From assembly GCA_016195275.1 (NCBI GenBank), contig JACPZZ010000011.1, positions 1-42,237 on the forward strand: a DNA stretch of 42,237 bases, read 5' to 3'. Under the pieces are notes generated by a model. It saw only the letters and a list, made by a program, of their open reading frames with translations, was not told the DNA's origin and did not search any database. Below, in pieces: positions 9,201 through 15,972 of the stretch; position 1 is the stretch's first letter; each line of letters begins with the position of its first letter. Made by a program: the position numbers and the translations under genes. This DNA comes from Candidatus Aenigmatarchaeota archaeon. Its GTDB lineage: Archaea > Aenigmatarchaeota > Aenigmatarchaeia > JACPZZ01.

Positions 9201-11744
9201 GCTGTCGCCGGACGCGCTGTCCGTGGCTTTTACCAAGACAGAATACGAACCTGCATCCCACACTCCTTTAGATGTCCTGGTGTGTTCTAACCTGAACGAG
9301 CCCGTGCCTGATGTTATGTTAGAAGCGTTAACGCCTGTTTTGTTGTACGGGTATTCGATAGGCGGCCAGATCCATTCACCGGCTTTTCCGAAATACTGAA
9401 CCTTTTCAATTGTCGCAGAGCCTGTCAAACCGCCAGAGCCGTAATTGCCCCACCAGCTGGTTCCGGGCTTGTAAAGGTTGAGCGTGAATGATATGTTGCT
9501 TTCAGGCTTGTTTCCCCATGTGGACGGGTAGCCGTAAATGAAGAAATTGCGCGCCTCGAAAATTGCGATTACCTTGTCTGTTGTCTGCAGGTCCGGGCCA
9601 ACAATGCTGAATTCGACAAAGTTTCTGCCCGACTCCCATTTGGACAAGGGCTTCAGGGTGCATGTGTATGTTCCTTGGTTATCGTCGGCTTTGCACACGG
9701 ATTCGGTTGAGTTCAGACTGTTTGTAATGCCCGAGATCGAGTTGACAACCTTTTGTACTGTGATTGTGGCATTGGTTACGACCTGCTGTTTTGTTGTGTC
9801 CACCTGGCACGCAGAACCCATGCCGAAGTTGGTCTCGTTTTTCACAGACGATGAGTTAGCCTTTCCAACAGGATTGTTTGCCTGCGTGGCCTTTAATTCA
9901 AAGTATACTGCATCGGTTGTCTTATACTGCCACACATAGAAGCTTGTCGATGAGTCAACAGAGCCTGCTGTTGATTTTGCGACAACGCACACGTCATAAG
10001 GGTTTATCACGAAAGCCGTGGTTGTGATCGCGGCATTCGAATTCGCCTCAATCCTTACTGTGTACACGCCGCCCAACTTTGGCGGATCAAGCTTTAACTT
10101 CTGTTCTGTGGTGTTCCATGCCCATTGAAGCGCGCTGTCGGTCACATTTACATTGAACCATGTTGTGTTCGTATAAGAAAATTCTGTCCCATTCTCGTAT
10201 GTTACCGCAATAACGGACGCGTTGGTAAGATTAACCGGAGAGGTCGTGTTAAAGGCTGTCACTTTCAGGTACACGGGCTCTGTTGTGCCGAACAGATCCT
10301 TCTGGTCGCCGGTTTCACTTGTCGAGAAGGCTGAAAGCGTCAGGTCTGTCACAATGATTTTTCTCTCGCTGGTTTGCGTATCGCTGCTGTGATTCAAGGA
10401 CACAAATACTATATAACTTCCTGTTGAGGACGGGGAAGTCAAATTAAAGGTGTAGCATCCGCCTGTTCCGCAGGACGCATTCCAACTTGCGTTTCCTGCC
10501 TGAAGTATAGCTCCTATGGTGTTTTTCAATGTTATATTGAACTGGGATGCGTTTAACCCTGTAATTATGCTCCCGTTCTCCCTGTCCTTCGGGTATATCT
10601 CAAAGTTTAATCTCCTGTTCGGGAATGCCTGGTACTCGTACTCAAAACCTGAACCGGTCGACGCTTTATAAAAATTGAGGGTCCATTCCCTGACCTGGAA
10701 AAAGGCTGTGGCAGAGCGGGATTTACCGGTCTTGTCATAAACAGTGACAGAGGCCAGATAATTGCCTGCTGTGAACTGGTTGCTTATAGTAAATGTAAAT
10801 CTGTTCGTGTACGAGTTGTCGGTTTCCAAGCTTGTGGTTGTTATATTTACTACCACGTTATTGTTGGAATCCAGTATTGTGCCATTGAACGTGTAGTTTG
10901 TGGTCGGGGCTGAGCCTCTAACGTCTACGCGCACTTCCACGGACGCGTCTTCCCCTGTCTTAAATGTCTCCTTGTAGTTTTTTCCCAATCCGTCTTTCAT
11001 GTAAACCTGGATGTTAAAGGGTATTACATGGAAAGAGCTTGCGGCCAAAAAGTTTTTCGCTTCCAGCACGTATCTGCCTGCTGAAGAAGGCGCGGTCAGC
11101 GATACAGAGCACAAGCCCCTGTCATTGGTGGTGCAGTTGAATTGCTCGATAATTTCCAGGTTCGAGGATCTCAAAGAGCCGTTTAACGAGACGTTTGGCA
11201 CAGGGACGCTGTAACCGCCACTGCGCCTTAGCACTTCCATGAAGACCGCCACAGACTCGCCTGCGTAGTAACGGGATCTTGACGGCCTTATGATTATGTC
11301 GTCGATAACCTGGCCCAACACCACAAAATCGGTTTTGGTGCGCCACGAAACGCTGTCCGGGTCAATGTAGGACGCTTCTATAACATAATTCCCTGTTTCG
11401 TTCGGCGCCAGAACCGTTTTCTCGGTCAGCGAGTTTGAGCTGTTTGACCTGAAAACACCGTCCGAGCTCGTGTTTAATGTGTAATTCCTCTTGACGGTTC
11501 CGGTCGTGTTTTCGAATATTGTTATGTTTACGCTGGTATTTGCAACAGGCGCGTAAGACGTGTCTGTAGAACTTCGGTTTGACCGGGACAAATAACCGGT
11601 AAGCACTATTTGTTCATTGGCAGAGTATATAGGCTTTTCCAGCACCAGATGTATGCCAACAGCGTACGATGCGCTTCCAAAATTCGGCGTTAGCAAAACT
11701 ACAAAAACTGCTAAAAAACCGGCCAATAGGTTTATGCTTCTCAT
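6243..11744 (-). CDS. Giant (1833 aa) secreted repeat protein, Ig-like/beta-sandwich repeats, many N-x-S/T sequons
   Basis: N-terminal signal peptide; recurrent 'SGxYxxxLxVxxxDSxSG...WFxV' unit ends; C-terminal NVTLxSPxNN repeats. Confidence 0.8.
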   Translation of the reverse strand: MRSINLLAGFLAVFVVLLTPNFGSASYAVGIHLVLEKPIYSANEQIVLTGYLSRSNRSSTDTSYAPVANTSVNITIFENTTGTVKRNYTLNTSSDGVFRSNSSNSLTEKTVLAPNETGNYVIEASYIDPDSVSWRTKTDFVVLGQVIDDIIIRPSRSRYYAGESVAVFMEVLRRSGGYSVPVPNVSLNGSLRSSNLEIIEQFNCTTNDRGLCSVSLTAPSSAGRYVLEAKNFLAASSFHVIPFNIQVYMKDGLGKNYKETFKTGEDASVEVRVDVRGSAPTTNYTFNGTILDSNNNVVVNITTTSLETDNSYTNRFTFTISNQFTAGNYLASVTVYDKTGKSRSATAFFQVREWTLNFYKASTGSGFEYEYQAFPNRRLNFEIYPKDRENGSIITGLNASQFNITLKNTIGAILQAGNASWNASCGTGGCYTFNLTSPSSTGSYIVFVSLNHSSDTQTSERKIIVTDLTLSAFSTSETGDQKDLFGTTEPVYLKVTAFNTTSPVNLTNASVIAVTYENGTEFSYTNTTWFNVNVTDSALQWAWNTTEQKLKLDPPKLGGVYTVRIEANSNAAITTTAFVINPYDVCVVAKSTAGSVDSSTSFYVWQYKTTDAVYFELKATQANNPVGKANSSSVKNETNFGMGSACQVDTTKQQVVTNATITVQKVVNSISGITNSLNSTESVCKADDNQGTYTCTLKPLSKWESGRNFVEFSIVGPDLQTTDKVIAIFEARNFFIYGYPSTWGNKPESNISFTLNLYKPGTSWWGNYGSGGLTGSATIEKVQYFGKAGEWIWPPIEYPYNKTGVNASNITSGTGSFRLEHTRTSKGVWDAGSYSVLVKATDSASGDSDYGEVWFEIKRWDVYASPVEKSGSTFNYKYSFNPRENVSLYARVTNAGDWSDTGGTSLGGNVSIKVKRLEQFVTWPAKEVNSSTYGSIGISVNKSSPWYWTANADTYSNYIMTLYPVGGKWESGYYNTVLDINGTDTGWGWFNVLSFAVQTQPTDANGTNYVYSTTGRGPVYFNVSATKSWKGYYTAASDYINATFEDMTIRTWRQVGNKWETYEYNYPEDINVTVVNSASRAVNGSAILNVTFLGSSWPSGWYSGDLKLRSVSGDSSGDSATGYIYFNVQPFRVQALASAYQIDYDSNVTATLSVFEPDWRNSRLVTGNYSIKKISETQWTGTGNNYVTYTAYTPRNFTNETQLNISPVGATSSNKWSLSNGGYHYLTITVEDSNTGSTQDAWLSFRAMPMQISIGTPVNQYSISSTQNVTVPVTITSSRNNSAVSGNISRIFEWIWPTQNEYAFTVGTCSSATSGSCKITGTQNVTIHVPSAGWTEGWHYPEFEFTTTDDKSSKLSGGSTWFRVTQAYTGQFSNYDENNVWKYYFGFAENASTKLQAVNSNYVGQVVNITRVQYAESGSNCWSDYCRTFVNANWEIINASTNKPNETSAAGSVIRIVKPSAGWQRGEHVVRVDVNGPSGSATLKSGYFWVKDTTAPNITILSPAFNSTINASTFLFNATTTKDSTCSINVASYDNYYSWYCNSYISNTSNANYLYTCNNTLFSGSSNYYQYASRWSDSSFLTGGTNHTYTLSTSGMPTQHYALYTWCYDADWNQAFGATVFKVNATNVTQPVNVTLASPANNAVKNTSSVLFEYNLTGPVSNCDLYTNSSGTWTSSAASTLVSQKSNNFSLTMQNGTYIWNVKCYQATNSSNLGWGASNRTLYVNITTASAASINVTLLTPLHNSVAANKNPSFSFNVTVSANCTLHGNFTGTYQANATNNSLSSGTNYFAPTLNLRNGSYIWNTYCTGSTNASLSAWANSNFTFRVNNSDQG
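6246..7262 (-). repeat. Three C-terminal ~90-110-aa Ig-like repeats in the giant protein
   Basis: APNITILSPAFNSTINAS / PVNVTLASPANNAVKNTSS / SINVTLLTPLHNSVAANKN. Confidence 0.65.
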
Positions 11745-11811
11745 TCAGGTTCTTCATTAACATTTGTTTTCGGTCCCTTAAATTATTATAATAAGGCTTT
11801 CATGATTAATC

Positions 11812-12468
11812 ATGGAAGTGTTTCTGTACCATCTGGCAAAGAAAGGCGCGCACGAGAAATTCGTGCGCACGAACACCATAGAGCTGGCCAAGCTTTGCAA
11901 TACGTCCCAGCAAACCGCATCACGCAAGCTCATTGAGTTTGAAGCCGGCGGATTAATTGAAAGGAAAATCGACAGGCACGGCCAATCCATCCGATTGACA
12001 CAAAAGGCGCTGGCGGATTTAAGAAACGTGTACAAAAACCTACGGCCTGTTTTCGAAACCATCGCGAAAAAAATCGCCATAGAAGGAAAAGTTTTTTCCG
12101 GCCTTGGAGAAGGCGGATATTACGTAGGCCTGCCCGGCTACAGGAAACAATTTATACAAAAACTGGGGTTTGACCCGTATCCCGGCACATTGAACGTTAA
12201 GCTTGAAACAGAAAAAGACATCGAGGCCAAGGCGGAGTTGAAAAAACTCCAGGCTGTACAAATAGAAGGATTCAAAGACGACAAACGCACGTACGGCGGC
12301 GCGGACTGCTATAAAGCAGCGATTAACGGCGTGGACGCTGCTGTTCTTGTAATAGAAAGGACTCACCATCCGGCGGATGTGATCGAGGTCATTTCACAGC
12401 ATTTCCTGCGCAAAAAACTAAAATTAAAGGACGGCTCGGAAGTAAAAATTATACTCAAAAATGAGTAG
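11812..12468 (+). CDS. ribK: CTP-dependent riboflavin kinase with N-terminal HTH
   Basis: Winged HTH plus GKVFSGLGEGGYYVGLPGYRKQF..GFDPYPGTLNVKL. Confidence 0.93.
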   Translation: MEVFLYHLAKKGAHEKFVRTNTIELAKLCNTSQQTASRKLIEFEAGGLIERKIDRHGQSIRLTQKALADLRNVYKNLRPVFETIAKKIAIEGKVFSGLGEGGYYVGLPGYRKQFIQKLGFDPYPGTLNVKLETEKDIEAKAELKKLQAVQIEGFKDDKRTYGGADCYKAAINGVDAAVLVIERTHHPADVIEVISQHFLRKKLKLKDGSEVKIILKNE

Positions 12469-12970
12469 CAAGCTATTTATTGGTAACAACACAACGATTT
12501 CTGTGAGCTACAAGATAGGCGTTGTGGATACCACGTTTGCGCGCGTTGATATGGGAAAATACGCTATTGAAGAGCTGAAGAAATACGGCGGCGCAGAGGT
12601 TGTTCGCGTTACTGTGCCTGGTATGAAAGATCTTGCTGTTGCCTGTAAAAAACTACTGGACAATGGCTGTGACGTTTGCTTGGCTATTGCGATGGTCGGT
12701 TCCCACAAATTAGATGAAATTTGTGCCCACGAGGCGAACATGGGAATTATGCACGCCCAATTAATGACGAACAAGCACATCCTTGGCGTATTTGTCCACG
12801 AGATTGAGGCGAACAATGACAAAGAGTTATACAGCATTTGCGTTGACCGCGTTACGAAACACGCGCGCAATGCATACCTGTTTGTATCAAACCCTGAGGA
12901 GCTTACAAAGAATGCGGGCACAGGAAAACGGCAAGGCCGCGCTGATGCCGGGCCTTTGGTGGTTAAATGA
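12461..12970 (+). CDS. ribC: Archaeal riboflavin synthase
   Basis: IGVVDTTFARVDMGKYAIEEL...GSHKLDEICAHEANMGIMHAQLMTNKHILGVFVHEIEA. Confidence 0.9.
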   Translation: MSSKLFIGNNTTISVSYKIGVVDTTFARVDMGKYAIEELKKYGGAEVVRVTVPGMKDLAVACKKLLDNGCDVCLAIAMVGSHKLDEICAHEANMGIMHAQLMTNKHILGVFVHEIEANNDKELYSICVDRVTKHARNAYLFVSNPEELTKNAGTGKRQGRADAGPLVVK

Positions 12971-13377
12971 ACATCGGAATAGTCACGGGCGAATTTAATG
13001 ATGAAATAACTTCTGTGATGGAGCGGTATGCGATTAAAAAAGCCGAAGAGCTTGGAATCAACGTCATTAAATCCATTAAAGTTCCGGGCTCATTTGACAT
13101 GCCGATAATGGCCAAAAGGCTGCTTATGAGAAACGACATCGACGCTGTGATTACGCTTGGTGCGATAATCAAAGGCGGCACTAAGCACGACGAAATTATC
13201 GGCGAATCGGTTGCAGCCGCGTTAACTTCGCTGAGCGTTGAATTTGACAAGCCTGTAACTCTTGGTATAATAGGGCCTGGGGCGACCTGGAAGCAGGCTG
13301 AGGAAAGAGCAAAGGATTACGCTGAGCGCGCGCTGGTCGCTGCGGTAAAGCTTGTTGAAGAGCTTGAAAATATCTAG
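12967..13377 (+). CDS. ribH: 6,7-dimethyl-8-ribityllumazine synthase
   Basis: IGIVTGEFNDEIT...KVPGSFDMPIMAKRL...VITLGAIIKGGTKHDEII. Confidence 0.93.
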   Translation: MNIGIVTGEFNDEITSVMERYAIKKAEELGINVIKSIKVPGSFDMPIMAKRLLMRNDIDAVITLGAIIKGGTKHDEIIGESVAAALTSLSVEFDKPVTLGIIGPGATWKQAEERAKDYAERALVAAVKLVEELENI

Positions 13378-13385
13378 CGATTGAC

Positions 13386-13958
13386 ATGATAAAAACGGAA
13401 TTAATCTCGAAAGCCGAATTGCCAACCAAATACGGAGATTTTTTCATATACGCTTTTAAGGAAAACGACAAGGAGCATGTTGCGCTCGTTAAAGGCGAGA
13501 CGCGTAATAAACAAGTTAATGTCAGAATACACTCCAAATGCGTTACCGGCGATTCCCTGGGCTCTTTGCGCTGCGATTGCGGCGAGCAATTAAACGCATC
13601 GATGGATTACATGGGCAAAAACGGCGGGATTTTGATCTATCTTGACCAGGAAGGGCGTGGCATAGGATTGTTAAACAAGATACGCGCGTACGCGCTTCAG
13701 GACCGCGGCTTCGACACAGTAGAATCGAACGAAATGCTGGGTTTTGATCAGGATGCGCGCGATTACTCTGCAGTGCTTGAGATATTGAACTTACTTGGCA
13801 TACGCAATGTCAGACTGTTTACCAATAACCCCGAAAAGGTGGAATTTTTGCGAAAAAACGGGATAAAAGTAATCAGGGTCCCGCTAACAGTGAAACCGAA
13901 CAGGCATAACGCCTTTTATCTGGAAACGAAAAAGCTAAAAACCGGCCATTTATTTTAA
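13386..13958 (+). CDS. ribA: GTP cyclohydrolase II
   Basis: VRIHSKCVTGDSLGSLRCDCGEQL...GILIYLDQEGRGIGLLNKIRAYALQD. Confidence 0.93.
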   Translation: MIKTELISKAELPTKYGDFFIYAFKENDKEHVALVKGETRNKQVNVRIHSKCVTGDSLGSLRCDCGEQLNASMDYMGKNGGILIYLDQEGRGIGLLNKIRAYALQDRGFDTVESNEMLGFDQDARDYSAVLEILNLLGIRNVRLFTNNPEKVEFLRKNGIKVIRVPLTVKPNRHNAFYLETKKLKTGHLF

Positions 13959-14549
13959 AAATTCCTGCAACAGAGCGAAAACACGGGCGCCGTTTTTCTG
14001 GTCAAGAACGATGATTGTGTCTGTATAACATGAAATAAGTTCTCTGATGTTGACGCCTTTTGACGCGAAAAACTGCGTTAAGAATGCGATTACGCCCGGC
14101 GTGTGCTCTATCTTTTCAGGGCTGGTTATTACCAATGCTGCGAGGTCTTTTGATATTTTGATGTGCCTTGTTTCTGACAAATCCAGTTTCGTCTGGTCTA
14201 CCACATAGACGTTGTTCTGCGTTATCTCGCTCGCTATCAGTCTTGGGATGTTTAATTTGTTTTCGGAAATGACAACAGCTGTTTTGTCCTGTACACTTAT
14301 CCTGGATTTCTTCAGAAGCTCTATTACGCGGTTTTCGTCGTAGCCGCGAAACTTAACGGCGTTTTTGGTTTCGCGGGCGATTGCGACTTTGACCGTTTCA
14401 ACATTGCCGCCGATTTCCTTCTGCATTTTTCTCGCCAGCGCGGAATAATTCACGATACCTGCGGCAAGCATGTTAGAAATGAACGGGTGGTTTTCTATGT
14501 ACGACCTTACCCTGGAGTGCAATGTTCTATTTGTAACATTCTTTGTCAT
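13950..14549 (-). CDS. ACT-domain protein with N-terminal HTH-like region
   Basis: C-terminal GVIAFLTQFFASKGVNIRELISCYTDTIIVLDQKNGARVFALLQEFL, ACT-like. Confidence 0.65.
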   Translation of the reverse strand: MTKNVTNRTLHSRVRSYIENHPFISNMLAAGIVNYSALARKMQKEIGGNVETVKVAIARETKNAVKFRGYDENRVIELLKKSRISVQDKTAVVISENKLNIPRLIASEITQNNVYVVDQTKLDLSETRHIKISKDLAALVITSPEKIEHTPGVIAFLTQFFASKGVNIRELISCYTDTIIVLDQKNGARVFALLQEFLK

Positions 14550-14603
14550 AAATGATACATTTGTGAAGGCACATATTTAAGCCTGCGTTTTCAATATGGT
14601 TGA

Positions 14604-14999
14604 ATGGTAAAAATGGTGAAATATATCGATCAGTCATTGAAAACAAAGCCGTGGGTAAAGACGTTCGCAATAATTGATCCGCAAGATCAAAGAGCTGTTT
14701 ATTCGTGGGGTCGCAACACTGGCAATGCGCTTTACCATGCTGAATGCCTTATGGATCCTTCGAACAAATGGACAAACAAAACAGGCGCCTGGCATATCGG
14801 CGTATTCTCGGATGATGAAAAAAGCGAACTTAACATGGCTTTCGCAAGAAATGTAGGCGGCTATACTGTTCTGGTCGAAGCGGACATCCAAGATGGAGAT
14901 TTTGAAATGATGAAAAAAGGTGCAAAGAGCCTGGCACACGCTGCCAAACGCGCGTTGAAATCGTCTGGCTTATACCACGCGCTGTATCACCAGTGCTGA
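14604..14999 (+). CDS. Conserved-looking hypothetical protein
   Basis: 131-aa ORF, coding-like composition. Confidence 0.5.
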   Translation: MVKMVKYIDQSLKTKPWVKTFAIIDPQDQRAVYSWGRNTGNALYHAECLMDPSNKWTNKTGAWHIGVFSDDEKSELNMAFARNVGGYTVLVEADIQDGDFEMMKKGAKSLAHAAKRALKSSGLYHALYHQC

Positions 15000-15004
15000 T
15001 TCAC

Positions 15005-15157
15005 ATGCCTAGAAAAGCTTCTGTTGATGACGTGCCTGCGATAAAATCGCTGATCGATTATTGGGCCGCTGAAGGCGAAGTGCTGCCGAGAAGCGTGGAT
15101 GAAATAACCGGGCATGTCGCGGATTCTGGCGGAGATACGCAGCGTGTGTGTGGGTGA
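15005..15157 (+). pseudogene. N-terminal fragment of a GNAT acetyltransferase (N-acetylglutamate synthase-like)
   Basis: MPRKASVDDVPAIKSLIDYWAAEGEVLPRSVDEITGHVADSGGDTQRVCG* matches the N-terminus of archaeal NAGS-like GNATs. Confidence 0.7.
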
Positions 15158-15510
15158 CCTCCTCCCACCCATGAATGGCGTGGGCTTCCTTAACAGAGTC
15201 ACAGACTCCAATACGGAAGCGTCAGGTTATCTGTTCGCTGACAGATTTTAGGGCTATTAGAAAACCTTTGGTTTTCTAATTGAGAAAATCTAACGATTTT
15301 CTCAACGGTCACAATTATTGCTTGAACCATGTCGATTCATGGTCAGCCCGTTCCCAAAACGTATAATCTTGGGAAAATATTAGGTCGCAAACCTGTTGTT
15401 GCTGTTGGTAACATGAAAAAAGAAATATTTAAATACGAGGGTTTACAGCATTCCGATACGGTTCGCTTTCATCCCACTCCTCAAGGATGTGGGTTTTCCC
15501 GTTCACACGT
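15155..15510 (+). mobile_element. Putative non-autonomous IS200/IS605-type element splitting the GNAT gene
   Basis: Two subterminal hairpins of identical architecture (CCCAC...GTGGG with one 3'-side bulged nt) at 15164-15184 and 15473-15493; no transposase inside. Confidence 0.55.
15257..15305 (+). repeat. Tandem perfect hairpin pair
   Basis: ttagaaaacc-ttt-ggttttctaa directly followed by ttgagaaaatc-taac-gattttctcaa. Confidence 0.85.
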
Positions 15511-15777
15511 GATAAAGATTACCAGGGCAGGGGAATAGGAAAAAAGATGGTAGAAACTGAAATACAGGAAGCCGGAGAAAGGGGGTTAACCAGAGTCTTT
15601 GTTCTCACAAGGAAACCGGATTATTTTTCAAAGTTTGGTTTTGGCAAAGGTCCTGTTATAGAACAGAAAATATACAAAGACTGTATAGCATGCCCGAAAT
15701 ACGGAAACGGGTGCGATGAGATCTATATATGCAAAACTGTCCCAAATGCAACGGCAGTCTTAGCAGGGGTCCTGTGA
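15511..15777 (+). pseudogene. C-terminal fragment of the same GNAT acetyltransferase
   Basis: DKDYQGRGIGKKMVETEIQEAGERGLTRVFVLTRKPDYFSKFGF...KIYKDCIACPKYGNGCDEI. Confidence 0.75.
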
Positions 15778-15884
15778 CCAAGGAGAAAGACGGCACAGAG
15801 TATTTTGAATTGACCTGTGTGAAATGCGGCGGAAAATACGCAGACATAAAGATCCCTTATGACCAATTATGGAAATTTAAGTAA
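15729..15884 (+). CDS. Small zinc-ribbon protein (51 aa), absent from the ORF track
   Basis: MQNCPKCNGSLSRGPVTKEKDGTEYFELTCVKCGGKYADIKIPYDQLWKFK*, two CxxC pairs. Confidence 0.6.
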   Translation: MQNCPKCNGSLSRGPVTKEKDGTEYFELTCVKCGGKYADIKIPYDQLWKFK

Positions 15885-15972
15885 ATGCTGTATGTCGGTA
15901 AACAGAAATTATTTTTCAACCAACAACTCGATCTTTTTTCAAGTACAGATATTGCAGCGCTTTTGGCATATT

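Noticed and set aside
6433-11346. Numerous plus-strand and alternate-frame ORFs of 60-130 aa
   Set aside because: All lie inside the 1833-aa surface-protein gene, which has signal peptide and repeat structure; the others show no family signature.
15329-15538. 69-aa ORF across the right end of the putative mobile element
   Set aside because: Runs through the terminal hairpin and into the GNAT fragment in the wrong frame, so not called as a CDS.
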